DNA of 20,275 nt, from positions 1-20,275 of the IMG/VR virus record IMGVR_UViG_3300020202_000432, one strand, 5' to 3'. A program made the translations under genes and the position numbers. Each line of letters begins with the position of its first letter. Position 1 is the stretch's first letter. This document shows positions 1-6,262 of the stretch, piece after piece. The DNA comes from a virus. Below the pieces are notes generated by a model. It did not search any database, was not told where the DNA came from, and saw nothing but the letters and a program-made list of their open reading frames with translations.

Positions 1-51
1 GTGGTTCCCGATTCGATCCCCGGCAACAAACCACTGAAGGGCAAGAGGTAA
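1..51 (+). CDS. 3' end of an unidentified CDS (partial)
   Basis: Frame 1 is open from the window edge and ends in TAA at 49-51, giving the C-terminus VVPDSIPGNKPLKGKR. The basic, Pro/Gly/Lys-containing tail reads like a genuine protein end, but 16 residues are too few to identify a family. It lies on the same strand as the P63C unit and is separated from it by about 330 bases, so it probably belongs to a different transcript. At first sight the stretch resembles a tRNA 3' end because of GATTCGATCC and ACCA, but the arms do not pair. Confidence 0.45.
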   Translation: MVPDSIPGNKPLKGKR

Positions 52-345
52 GCGCACAGGATGACGCCTTCGAGACCCGTCATCCGCCCCACCACTTTCT
101 GCGAAAATTCCTTAGAAAACCGCGCACTGCGGCCCTTCGGGACCACACCAAGAGCGTGTCGCAGTGTGGCAATTTCAGGCCTGTTTTCCAACATTGTGGA
201 TCTGGAATGTGGGTCCGCCTGTGGTTCCGGCGTGGTACTCTACGGCTGGGCCGTGGGGGGCTGCCGAATACACGGAATAAGGCAGATTCGCTGGCTGCTG
301 AGCCTGCGTCCGTCAGGACCACCCATTGGCCCTGCACCTCAACCG
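52..345. other. Non-coding region with potential RNA secondary structure
   Basis: No convincing gene is seen here. The open frame starting at 61 has mixed codon use, many Cys codons and runs into the downstream promoter and P63C start. The base composition is less GC-rich than the genes around it. Bases 123-168 can fold as a compact three-way junction: an outer stem 123-130/161-168 with one G.U pair, a UUCG-capped stem 131-135/140-144 with one mismatch, and a stem 145-148/156-159. A second hairpin pairs 188-189 plus 191-195 with 206-212. This may be a regulatory region, an untranslated RNA or chance structure. Confidence 0.35.
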
Positions 346-375
346 TTGACAGATGCTTGCGCGCATGCTTATGCT
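346..375 (+). promoter_or_regulatory. Sigma70-like promoter of the P63C gene
   Basis: A perfect -35 box TTGACA at 346-351 is followed after 18 bases by TATGCT at 370-375, a 4/6 match to TATAAT. The predicted transcription start falls at about 382-383, on the A of the ATG at 383, so the mRNA would be leaderless. No Shine-Dalgarno sequence lies upstream of 383. Assignment is by consensus only. Confidence 0.6.
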
Positions 376-386
376 TGCGCCCATGC
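353..386 (+). repeat. Tandem 16-bp direct repeat overlapping the promoter (candidate operator)
   Basis: ATGCTTGCGCGCATGC at 353-368 recurs at 371-386 as ATGCTTGCGCCCATGC. The copies match at 15 of 16 positions with an 18-bp period. Copy 1 fills the -35/-10 spacer; copy 2 overlaps the -10 box and the ATG at 383. Placement across the core promoter suits a repressor or autoregulator site. It also explains why reading this DNA as protein gives the repetitive MLARMLMLAPM, which argues against a start at 353. Confidence 0.55.
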
Positions 387-1402
387 AGAACAATACTCCC
401 CTCTCTGAAGTCGCGTCTGCGGGTGGCCGCGCCCGCGCCAGGAAGCTGAGCAAAGAGCAGCGCGCCGAGATCGCACGCACAGCGGCTTTGGCGCGGTGGG
501 GCGATGGCATCCCACGGGCCACTCATACGGGCGTGCTGAAGATCGGCGATGCCGAGATTCCCTGCGCGGTGCTCGAGGACGGCACCCGCCTGCTGACGCA
601 GTGGGGCTTCTACCGTGCGATTGGTCGCTCCGGACGTCCAGCAGCGGGCTGGGGATCCGATGTCGAAAAGGTGGCCCCTTTTCTGGCTCTCGACAACCTT
701 AAGCCATTTGTTTCTGAAGAGTTAGCGGATTCGACAAAGCCGATCGTTTTCCGACTCCCGTCCGGCGTAACGGCCTATGGGTATCGCGCCGAACTTTTGC
801 CTCAGGTATGCGAGGTCTATTTGAAGGCTCGCGAACAGGGCAAACTCCTCAAGTCGCAGCTCAAGTTCGCGCTCGCCTGCGAGATCCTCACGCGAGGCCT
901 CGCGCACGTCGGCATCATCGCGCTAGTAGACGAGGCCACAGGGCACCAGCACGACCGAGCTCGCGACGCACTTGCGAAGATTCTTGAAGAGTTCGTGGCC
1001 AAGGAACTACGCAAATGGGTCAGCACGTTCCCGGCCGATTATTACCGCGAGCTGTTCCGCCTGCGCGGGTGGCAGTTCCCCACGCTTCCGCAGGATCAGC
1101 AAAAACGGCCAGCGCTGGTTGGAAAGCTCACGAACGACATCGTGTACGCCAGACTCGCCCCGGGGGTTCGCGCGGAACTCCATCGCCTCACGCCTCGTGA
1201 CGAGCGCGGACGTCTCAAATATAAGCTGTTCCAGCGCCTGAGCGAGAACGTCGGGCATCCGCGCCTTCGCGAACACCTCGCATCTGTCGTGGCTCTTATG
1301 AAGGCGTCTGACTCCTGGGATCAATTCCTGCGCATTCTCGATCGCGCCCTTCCGAGGCACGCTGACCTGCCGCTCTTTGACGACGACAAGGCGCTCGCAT
1401 GA
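383..1402 (+). CDS. P63C-domain phage protein
   Basis: This encodes about 339 residues. The N-terminus has the GGRARARKLSKEQRAEIAR...ALARWG segment often seen at the front of P63C-type proteins. A middle region carries CAVLEDGTRLLTQ. The C-terminal half has ALVDEATGHQ, then RARDALAKILEEFVAKELRKW and FPADYYRELFRLRGW, the hallmark of the P63C family (Pfam PF10546, named from memory). The family occurs in phages and mobile elements; its biochemical role is unknown to me, and a DNA-binding or antirepressor-like regulatory role is only an inference. I chose the ATG at 383 rather than 353 or 371 because the earlier codons lie inside the promoter and repeats. The gene overlaps the next one by ATGA (1399-1402), so the two are probably translationally coupled. 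Codon third positions look less GC-rich than in the structural genes. Confidence 0.85.
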   Translation: MQNNTPLSEVASAGGRARARKLSKEQRAEIARTAALARWGDGIPRATHTGVLKIGDAEIPCAVLEDGTRLLTQWGFYRAIGRSGRPAAGWGSDVEKVAPFLALDNLKPFVSEELADSTKPIVFRLPSGVTAYGYRAELLPQVCEVYLKAREQGKLLKSQLKFALACEILTRGLAHVGIIALVDEATGHQHDRARDALAKILEEFVAKELRKWVSTFPADYYRELFRLRGWQFPTLPQDQQKRPALVGKLTNDIVYARLAPGVRAELHRLTPRDERGRLKYKLFQRLSENVGHPRLREHLASVVALMKASDSWDQFLRILDRALPRHADLPLFDDDKALA

Positions 1403-1596
1403 GCGCCACCGTCTTTCTGCGCTGCCCCGTCTGCTGCCACATCGTCGGTGAGGAGCGCGATCCCGAGCGGATCTCCCACACCTACCGGACGCTGGAGCAG
1501 CCCTGCACGAAGTTGCACTGTCAGCAGCAGTGGAAGGCGCGGGTCATCGCTGCGAGTGAGCAGGCGCTGGACGAGAAGACCCTGCTGACCGGCTGA
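1399..1596 (+). CDS. Small cysteine-rich (zinc-ribbon-like) protein
   Basis: This 65-residue protein is translationally coupled to P63C through an ATGA overlap. Five cysteines lie at residues 9, 12, 13, 36 and 41: a CPVCC knuckle near the N-terminus and a C-x4-C pair (CTKLHC) about 23 residues later, with His14 and His27 as further possible ligands. That pattern suggests a single small zinc site, although I cannot tie it to a named family. The tight coupling suggests a partner or modulator of the P63C protein; this is inferred from position only. No signal peptide or membrane segment is present. Confidence 0.7.
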   Translation: MSATVFLRCPVCCHIVGEERDPERISHTYRTLEQPCTKLHCQQQWKARVIAASEQALDEKTLLTG

Positions 1597-1600
1597 GCTG

Positions 1601-1609
1601 TGGTACAGT
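1601..1609 (+). promoter_or_regulatory. Extended -10 element upstream of the 77-residue membrane protein
   Basis: TGGTACAGT matches the extended -10 form TGn-TAnnnT. It lies 12 bases before the ATG at 1622, with no Shine-Dalgarno sequence between and no good -35 box. The expected start of transcription is a few bases before the ATG. The match is modest and may be fortuitous. Confidence 0.35.
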
Positions 1610-1621
1610 GCGCCCGCGCCC

Positions 1622-1855
1622 ATGAACGCCGCACTGTGGGTCATCGTCGCGTTACTCGCCCTGATTCTGATCACCACTGCGCGAGCAATGCGGTATCTCG
1701 CCACCATCCTGTGGGAGATCCGGAACCTCTCACCCGGTCATCAGGCGAGACTGGCCGCCTTCCGAGACGAGTTCATCGCTAGGGCAGAGCGTGCTGCACG
1801 GGCAGAAGCCCGCTTCGGAGCGTCGGCGGAGCCGCCCTCGTCACCAGAAACGTAG
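1622..1855 (+). CDS. Small single-pass membrane protein, unknown function
   Basis: This 77-residue protein has an N-terminal hydrophobic helix (residues about 3-20, NAALWVIVALLALILITTA), then an amphipathic, charged segment rich in Arg, Ala and Glu (residues about 33-70) that could form a cytoplasmic helix. Basic residues follow the helix directly, consistent with N-out/C-in topology. It starts 25 bases after the upstream stop, has no Shine-Dalgarno site, and is preceded by an extended -10-like element. It ends 30 bases before the convergent end of the minus-strand operon. It could be an immunity/exclusion membrane protein or a lysis accessory; no family is recognised. Confidence 0.65.
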   Translation: MNAALWVIVALLALILITTARAMRYLATILWEIRNLSPGHQARLAAFRDEFIARAERAARAEARFGASAEPPSSPET

Positions 1856-1885
1856 ATGCGCCACGCGAAATCGTGACGACATCGA

Positions 1886-2095
1886 CTAGGCCGCCGCGCC
1901 CTTGATCTGGCGCTTGTCCAGCCACTCGCGCATGATGCGCTCCTGCGCCTCCTGCCGCTGCCAGGGCGTCATCGCCTCTTTCTCAGCCTCGGTGTAACGC
2001 GGGCGTGTGGCGGGTCCCTCAGCCTCGCGCAGCTCGCGCTCGATGTCGATCTGGATCCGGCTGTAGCGACCGCGTAGCGTCGGCGGTATCGGCAT
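1886..2095 (-). CDS. Small charged hypothetical phage protein
   Basis: This 69-residue protein is rich in Arg, Glu and Gln, with a probable helical C-terminal half (EKEAMTPWQRQEAQERIMRE) and no membrane segment or cysteines. GGAAGGA lies at good spacing before the ATG at 2095, which supports the start. It is the last minus-strand gene of the long structural operon and sits about 85 bases beyond the 31-residue zinc-knuckle gene. I do not recognise a family; the composition would suit a small binding or packaging accessory protein, but that is not shown. Confidence 0.6.
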   Translation of the reverse strand: MPIPPTLRGRYSRIQIDIERELREAEGPATRPRYTEAEKEAMTPWQRQEAQERIMREWLDKRQIKGAAA

Positions 2096-2180
2096 CCGCG
2101 TTGTCCTTCCCCTAAGACTCCGGTCACGGGCCGCTGATCACCCAGGCCCCAGCAGGACCGGGTACTTCACTTCCCCGGTG

Positions 2181-2276
2181 TCACCTTCCCGAGCGACCAG
2201 CGGCCTTCTTCCCGCAGCACCAGCACCAGCCGTCGCGATCAAGCGAGCCCGGTGTCTGGCAGTGCGGACACTCCAT
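2181..2276 (-). CDS. 31-residue zinc-knuckle miniprotein
   Basis: The frame reads MECPHCQTPGSLDRDGWCWC and ends CGKKAAGRSGR. Cysteines at 3, 6, 18, 20 and 21 form a C-x2-C...C-x2-C zinc-ribbon pattern, and the lysine/arginine tail suggests nucleic-acid contact. The ATG at 2276 lies four bases after the TAG of the 57-residue gene, so translation is probably by reinitiation. It is shorter than most gene finders accept. The clean metal-binding spacing in a high-GC frame is the main support. Function unknown. Confidence 0.5.
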   Translation of the reverse strand: MECPHCQTPGSLDRDGWCWCCGKKAAGRSGR

Positions 2277-2279
2277 CGA

Positions 2280-2453
2280 CTACTGCCGCACGGTGCCGCC
2301 GGTCACGTTGCCGTCTTTCGCGACCAGCAACCCGATCGCGGTGATCACCACCGGGACGTCGGTGGCGGTGTCGATCGCGCCGCCGTTGGCCACCTTTGCC
2401 ACCACGCTGATGAGCGCGGCGATCCCCGCGAGCGTTGTTTTCCAGTTCCGCAT
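2280..2453 (-). CDS. Small holin-like/phage membrane-associated protein (57 aa)
   Basis: The protein begins MRNWKTTLAGIAALISVVAK and ends VITAIGLLVAKDGNVTGGTV. Two moderately hydrophobic stretches (residues about 7-21 and 34-45) are joined by a Gly/Asp/Thr linker. The opening MxNWKTTLxG is common in small phage proteins encoded near lysis genes. TAGGAG sits six bases before the ATG at 2453, a strong ribosome site. The start follows the TGA of the preceding gene by one base. It may be a holin-like or accessory lysis protein, but the segments are short for certain membrane spans. Confidence 0.65.
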   Translation of the reverse strand: MRNWKTTLAGIAALISVVAKVANGGAIDTATDVPVVITAIGLLVAKDGNVTGGTVRQ

Positions 2454-2454
2454 G

Positions 2455-2685
2455 TCAGTCTCCTAAATCGTTCGGGTCGGTCACGCGCCTTGGATTGCTC
2501 TGTAGCGTCCGCATCTCGGGCGCGGCGGGCGTCATGTCGGAATCACGGATCAAGACCGACCACCCGTGCTCGACCAGCTTGTTCTCCGCCACGTACCGCT
2601 CCGGTACCTTGAGCACGCGGCGTACGCCGAAGAGCGCCGCCGTAATGAGGCACCACGGTTCCGAGGGTGGCGGCGTGCGTCCCAT
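2455..2685 (-). CDS. Hypothetical phage protein (76 aa)
   Basis: From the ATG at 2685 the frame encodes 76 residues, beginning MGRTPPPSEPWCLITAALFG and ending in a charged, Pro/Asp-rich tail. No known domain is seen. The segment VPERYVAENKLVEHGWSVLI reads like a compact alpha/beta fold. GGAAG nine bases upstream supports this start. A TTG at 2724 would add 13 residues, just after the TGA of the preceding membrane-protein gene, but it has no clear ribosome site. The gene is packed between two small membrane-associated genes. Confidence 0.55.
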   Translation of the reverse strand: MGRTPPPSEPWCLITAALFGVRRVLKVPERYVAENKLVEHGWSVLIRDSDMTPAAPEMRTLQSNPRRVTDPNDLGD

Positions 2686-2733
2686 CTCATGCCGCTTCCG
2701 GCTGGCACCGCGACAGGTCGTCAAGGCGACGAC

Positions 2734-2979
2734 TCACTTGGAGCCCCCAAGGAACTGATACAGCGCGACGAACAGGCCGCCAACGAATGCGCCGGCCGTG
2801 GCGCCCCATGCCCCGCCTGTCTTCCGCGCATCCGCCCCACGGTCCTTGAGCACCGCGATCTCTTCGCCGTGCTTCCGCGTCTGGCCGTTCAGAACATCCA
2901 AGCGGTTGTTGACACCCGCGATGTCCTCGCGGAGATACCCCATGTGCGCCAGAAACTCGTCTCGTGTGAGGTCGCTCAT
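2734..2979 (-). CDS. Coiled-coil plus transmembrane protein, XhlA/holin-like
   Basis: This 81-residue protein has an N-terminal amphipathic helix with heptad spacing (residues about 8-48, including LREDIAGVNNRLDVLNGQ and EEIAVLKDR), then a Gly/Ala-rich C-terminal hydrophobic helix (residues about 56-78, GATAGAFVGGLFVALYQFLG). This arrangement is typical of hemolysin XhlA-like and similar phage lysis-module proteins that oligomerise and anchor in the inner membrane. GGGGA precedes the ATG at about nine bases. Neighbouring small membrane proteins support a lysis cluster, but no endolysin is present in the window. A Gly-zipper pattern is visible in the C-terminal helix. Confidence 0.7.
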   Translation of the reverse strand: MSDLTRDEFLAHMGYLREDIAGVNNRLDVLNGQTRKHGEEIAVLKDRGADARKTGGAWGATAGAFVGGLFVALYQFLGGSK

Positions 2980-2998
2980 GCCCGTCGTCCCCGCGTCG

Positions 2999-3007
2999 TG
3001 CTACCCT
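2999..3007 (+). promoter_or_regulatory. Extended -10-like element before the 52-residue membrane protein
   Basis: TGCTACCCT fits TGn plus a weak hexamer, TACCCT (3/6 to TATAAT), followed by ATTTTTC and GTG at 3015. The 7-base distance from hexamer to start codon is the same as for the P63C gene at 383. There is no purine-rich ribosome site. It is the only AT-rich patch nearby, which helps it stand out. Confidence 0.35.
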
Positions 3008-3014
3008 ATTTTTC

Positions 3015-3173
3015 GTGTCTGCCTGGCAGGACTACGCCGCCGCCGCCCTGGTCAAGCCGCGCACCATCCCGCAGTGGATCCTGCTGCCCATCGCATGGCT
3101 CGTCATCGTGTGGGGCTTCGCCGTCGTCGTGCTGACCGTCTCCGGCGTCATCTTTTCCATCCTCGGCGTCTAG
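3015..3173 (+). CDS. Antisense-oriented 52-residue membrane protein
   Basis: From GTG at 3015 to TAG at 3171-3173 the frame gives a 52-residue protein. It has a short polar N-terminus with Trp and Asp (SAWQDYAAAALVKPRTIPQ), then about 32 continuous hydrophobic residues to the end (WILLPIAWLVIVWGFAVVVL onward). That span is long enough for one tilted helix or a tight hairpin. It fills the only large gap between two minus-strand genes, and its TAG overlaps the TAG of the minus-strand ejection-protein gene in a shared CTAG. No Shine-Dalgarno site is present; a leaderless start is proposed. A chance hydrophobic frame in GC-rich DNA cannot be excluded. Confidence 0.45.
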   Translation: MSAWQDYAAAALVKPRTIPQWILLPIAWLVIVWGFAVVVLTVSGVIFSILGV

Positions 3174-4756
3174 TACGTCGGCTCCGGCGCTGGCCCGCTC
3201 TGCGCCGTGGTGCCGCCCGCCATCCGTGAGAACACCGACGAGGGCCGCTCCAACGCCGCGACCGCCGTCAGCCCCTTTGAGACCGCATCGGTGATCACAC
3301 TCTGATTGCCGGATGCGAGCGCGTCGGCCAGCCGTTGCTTCTGCACGGCACTCCACATCTGATAGCCAGGTGACGACAGCAACCGTCGCAAGGATGCGGC
3401 GAGTTGGCCGCCGATAACGGCGCCCCCAAGCTTCCCGGCAATGCCGGCACCCGGCGCGACGGCCTCTCCGACAATCGCCCCTGCGCCAGCTGCGATCGTC
3501 GGCGTCAACGTGCCGCTCTGCCCGACGCGCCGCTGATTCGTGGCGTGAGCGACGTCCTCGAGGTTCTGCCAGAACGCGAACTCCGCCATCACCGTGTCGA
3601 TGTCCGGTGACGCCTTGCTCAGTTCCTCGCGGAGCGCGGTGCGCCCCTCACGCGCCGCCCACGTCTTCCACTTGGTGCCGAGATCCGCGACCGTGAACCC
3701 CTTCCCCGCCTGCACGGTGGCGTCGAGGTTCTGGCGCAGCTTGTTCAGGGAGCCGATGGTGATGCGGTCGCCGTACTCCATGAGCACGTCCTGCACCTGC
3801 TGCATCGCCTGCACGGGCGCGGCATCGTTGACCACGCGCCGGCCATCGGTGGCCTGTCCGATGAACTGCGCCTTGGCGTCTTCCAGCCGTTCAACCAGCG
3901 GCAGCACATCGACTTCCTTGTTGGCGACCGCGCGCACCGCGTCACCGACCGCCTGCCCGGCCTTGTCGGATTCGAGCGCCGCACGCGCCTCGACGGACTG
4001 AAGGTCTCTGCCCCAGATGCGCCGACGCGTCATCTCCGGCGCGATGCGGGCCGCACGCGCCTTGTTCTCATTGGTGGTGGCGGCGAGCGCGCGCTCCATC
4101 TGGCCCGTCGCGCTGGCGGATAGGCGCTGCGCGGCGGCGTTGCGGACAGGGGCCGCGGCACGCACCGCGGCCGGCGTCACCGTCGGCGCCAGCAACCCGA
4201 GCCCGCGCCCGACGCCGCCCGCGATGTCACCGGACGCGATCTGTTCACCTGCCTGCGCCGCGGCTGGCCCGACGAACGGAATAGCCGTGGCGAGCCCGTG
4301 ACCGATCGTCTCGACGGCGGACAGGGCTTTGCCGCCCAACGTCGGCTCCGCGAGCACGCGACGCGCGCTGTCCGCCGTCTTACCAGCTTGGTCCGTGTGT
4401 GCGCCCACGATGGCCCCGCCGAGCAGCGAGAGCGCATCACTAGGATGGCGGAGCGCATACAGCGGCCCTTCCCAGTAGTCGCTGGGCGTGGTCGACGGGA
4501 GCACCGCCTGCGCGAAGTTGCCGAGCATGCGCTGAAACACGCTGCCCTCCGGCGCAGCATCCGCCGTGGGGAGCGGCGGCAGTGCCCGCGCCGCATCCGT
4601 CGCTCGGCCGATCACGCCGCGTTGAGACGTGCCGACCGGCTGCGCCTGCGCCTCGCGATACACCTTTGCGGCCGCCGCATCGATCTCGTCCGGCGTCATG
4701 GTGTCCGGGAACGCCACCGGCCCAACGCCGGGAATGTCGATTACCTTGTCCGCCAT
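3170..4756 (-). CDS. Internal virion / DNA-ejection protein (528 aa)
   Basis: The N-terminus has GVGPVAFPDTMTPDEIDAA, a short leader motif common in podophage internal and ejection proteins. Next come several Gly/Ala-rich hydrophobic stretches (residues about 110-200), an alpha-helical, Gln/Arg-rich central region with RITIGSLNKLRQNLDATV, and a second Gly-zipper-like region (TIAAGAGAIVGEAVAPGAG). There is no visible lysozyme or transglycosylase active site. It would be packaged in the head and inserted into the host envelope at infection; this role is inferred from family habit and position. Its ATG overlaps the upstream TGA by one base (TGATG). It is the third and last of three adjacent ejection-type genes. 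Confidence 0.65.
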   Translation of the reverse strand: MADKVIDIPGVGPVAFPDTMTPDEIDAAAAKVYREAQAQPVGTSQRGVIGRATDAARALPPLPTADAAPEGSVFQRMLGNFAQAVLPSTTPSDYWEGPLYALRHPSDALSLLGGAIVGAHTDQAGKTADSARRVLAEPTLGGKALSAVETIGHGLATAIPFVGPAAAQAGEQIASGDIAGGVGRGLGLLAPTVTPAAVRAAAPVRNAAAQRLSASATGQMERALAATTNENKARAARIAPEMTRRRIWGRDLQSVEARAALESDKAGQAVGDAVRAVANKEVDVLPLVERLEDAKAQFIGQATDGRRVVNDAAPVQAMQQVQDVLMEYGDRITIGSLNKLRQNLDATVQAGKGFTVADLGTKWKTWAAREGRTALREELSKASPDIDTVMAEFAFWQNLEDVAHATNQRRVGQSGTLTPTIAAGAGAIVGEAVAPGAGIAGKLGGAVIGGQLAASLRRLLSSPGYQMWSAVQKQRLADALASGNQSVITDAVSKGLTAVAALERPSSVFSRMAGGTTAQSGPAPEPTY

Positions 4757-6261
4757 CAGCGCACCGGTTCCACTTTCCCCGTCGCCGGGTTGTAGCGCAG
4801 AGCGGGCGCCGTCGCCCCGCTCGGAGCGCCAGTCAAGACGTCGTCGAAGACCAGCGCCGGATCCAGTTGGTATCGCCGCGCGGTGTCCTCAATGCGCCGC
4901 CGCGTCCCCGCCATCAACTGCTCGGACCCAGCCAGGAACTGCTGCGCGGTCTGCACCATCTCCGCCATCTCGCGGTCGGTCAAGGTCGTGCCGCCCTGTG
5001 CCAATCGCGTGGTGTAGCCCTGGATGCGATCCATGAGCGCCTGCCCTTCCGTCGTGCGGGCGTACTCCGATTCGCGAACGACGGAGGTCGGATCGAGGAT
5101 CTTCTGGAATGTGACGAGGACCGCCTGCGAGCCGCCGTTCTTGTCCCCATTGCGAAACCGATCGAGACCGGTGCGCATGATGTTCAGTTGCCGGCGCATC
5201 TCGCGCACGGGCTGGCTCGCCTTCGTCCACGTGCCGGCCAGCCGCTCGCCCATGCCGAACGCCTGGTAATCGGTGGGGCCGCCGCCGGCCCGCGACCGAT
5301 CGTCCGACTGGTTGTAGTCCTTGCGCGCCTGCAGGATCTGCTGTGGCGTCGGGCTGTCGCCGTACGTTCGCTGCACGTAGTCCTCAAACGACCCGACGGT
5401 AGCGCCGCCCCCGCCACCCGCTTTCTGCCATGCCCTGCGTGCCTCCGTCTGCTGCGCTGTCGGCATCTCTCCGAAACTCTTGAAGCCCTTCTCAACTGCG
5501 AACCGCGCTAAGAATTGCTCCTCTGGGGTGTTCGGCGTCAGAGTGGTTGGCTTCATCGGCAGCGGAATCGCGGCCCCGTCTTTCGCCGTCACGCCGCCGG
5601 CCCGTCCCGCCCGCGCCGTGGCCATCGACACCTTGCGGCCGTCGGCCAACTGCAGCGTCACGTCATCGCGGTTCAGGATCTCGGCGCCATGCTCACGGAC
5701 GGCACGGTCAATCGCCTCGTCCATCAGCTTCCGGTCCTTCGCGGCCTTCCTGCTGTCGGCGATGCGGATCCCGTCGAGTGACACGCCGTAGTAGTCCGCC
5801 AGCGGCTTCATCGCGGCGAGGTCATTCGCGAGTGCCACTTCGTCGTCGTACTGCTGCGCGCCTTGGATGACGGACTGATAGAACTTCGCGCGCTCCAACG
5901 CCTTGCGCTGCTCGCGTTCCTGCGCGGATTCGATCTCCTGCCGCTTCAGGTCTTGCCCCTTCAGGTACGCGGCGAGTCCCGTGCCGATGGCCAACCGATC
6001 GCGTCCACCGGCAGCAGCGGCGGCAATAATCGGGGCAACCGCGCCGAGGAACGAGGGCGCTTGCGGCGACCTCGTCGGCGTCGGCGGCACGAACGGCGGC
6101 GTCTGGAACGCCGGCATCGACAACTGGGGCGTCGGTGCCGGCGCGGGGGCTGCGCCGAACGTCGGCACGGCGGGCACACCGAGTGCCGGCGGCGTGCTCG
6201 GCGTCACCGCGCGGTCGTCGCGCTCCAGCATCGACATGAACGGCGACAGCGGCGGCGGCAT
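4756..6261 (-). CDS. Internal virion / ejection-type protein (501 aa)
   Basis: The first 90 residues are very rich in Pro and Ala and look disordered. They are followed by a short Ala/Gly hydrophobic patch (FLGAVAPIIAAAAAGG) and long charged helices (QDLKRQEIESAQEREQRKAL). A C-terminal helical domain has NGGSQAVLVTFQKILDPTSV and VRESEYARTTEGQAL, which recur in phage internal structural proteins. No catalytic motif is seen. GGGAGG before the ATG at 6261 supports the start. The gene is one base from the upstream stop and overlaps the downstream ATG, so co-translation with its neighbours is likely. Confidence 0.65.
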   Translation of the reverse strand: MPPPLSPFMSMLERDDRAVTPSTPPALGVPAVPTFGAAPAPAPTPQLSMPAFQTPPFVPPTPTRSPQAPSFLGAVAPIIAAAAAGGRDRLAIGTGLAAYLKGQDLKRQEIESAQEREQRKALERAKFYQSVIQGAQQYDDEVALANDLAAMKPLADYYGVSLDGIRIADSRKAAKDRKLMDEAIDRAVREHGAEILNRDDVTLQLADGRKVSMATARAGRAGGVTAKDGAAIPLPMKPTTLTPNTPEEQFLARFAVEKGFKSFGEMPTAQQTEARRAWQKAGGGGGATVGSFEDYVQRTYGDSPTPQQILQARKDYNQSDDRSRAGGGPTDYQAFGMGERLAGTWTKASQPVREMRRQLNIMRTGLDRFRNGDKNGGSQAVLVTFQKILDPTSVVRESEYARTTEGQALMDRIQGYTTRLAQGGTTLTDREMAEMVQTAQQFLAGSEQLMAGTRRRIEDTARRYQLDPALVFDDVLTGAPSGATAPALRYNPATGKVEPVR

Positions 6262-6262
6262 C

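Noticed and set aside
1-34. Resemblance to a tRNA 3' end (GATTCGATCC...ACCA), or an att site core
   Set aside because: The would-be T arm (CCC/CCCC) cannot pair, no other arms are in the window, and the same bases form a sensible reading frame ending at TAA 49-51.
353-382. Upstream ATG codons as the P63C start
   Set aside because: They fall inside the promoter and repeated operator-like sequence; the resulting MLARMLMLAP is a translation of the repeat.
61-408. 115-codon plus-strand open frame
   Set aside because: It runs through the promoter, the tandem repeats and the start of P63C. Codon use is mixed and Cys-rich, with no domain and only a weak ribosome site.
1856-1885. Possible bidirectional terminator between the convergent units
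   Set aside because: No stable GC-rich stem and no T run on either strand could be found in this 30-base gap.
2157-2179. Hairpin ACCGGG/CCCGGT after the 31-residue gene as a terminator
   Set aside because: Only 6 bp, an 11-base loop and no U run; a minus-strand gene follows.
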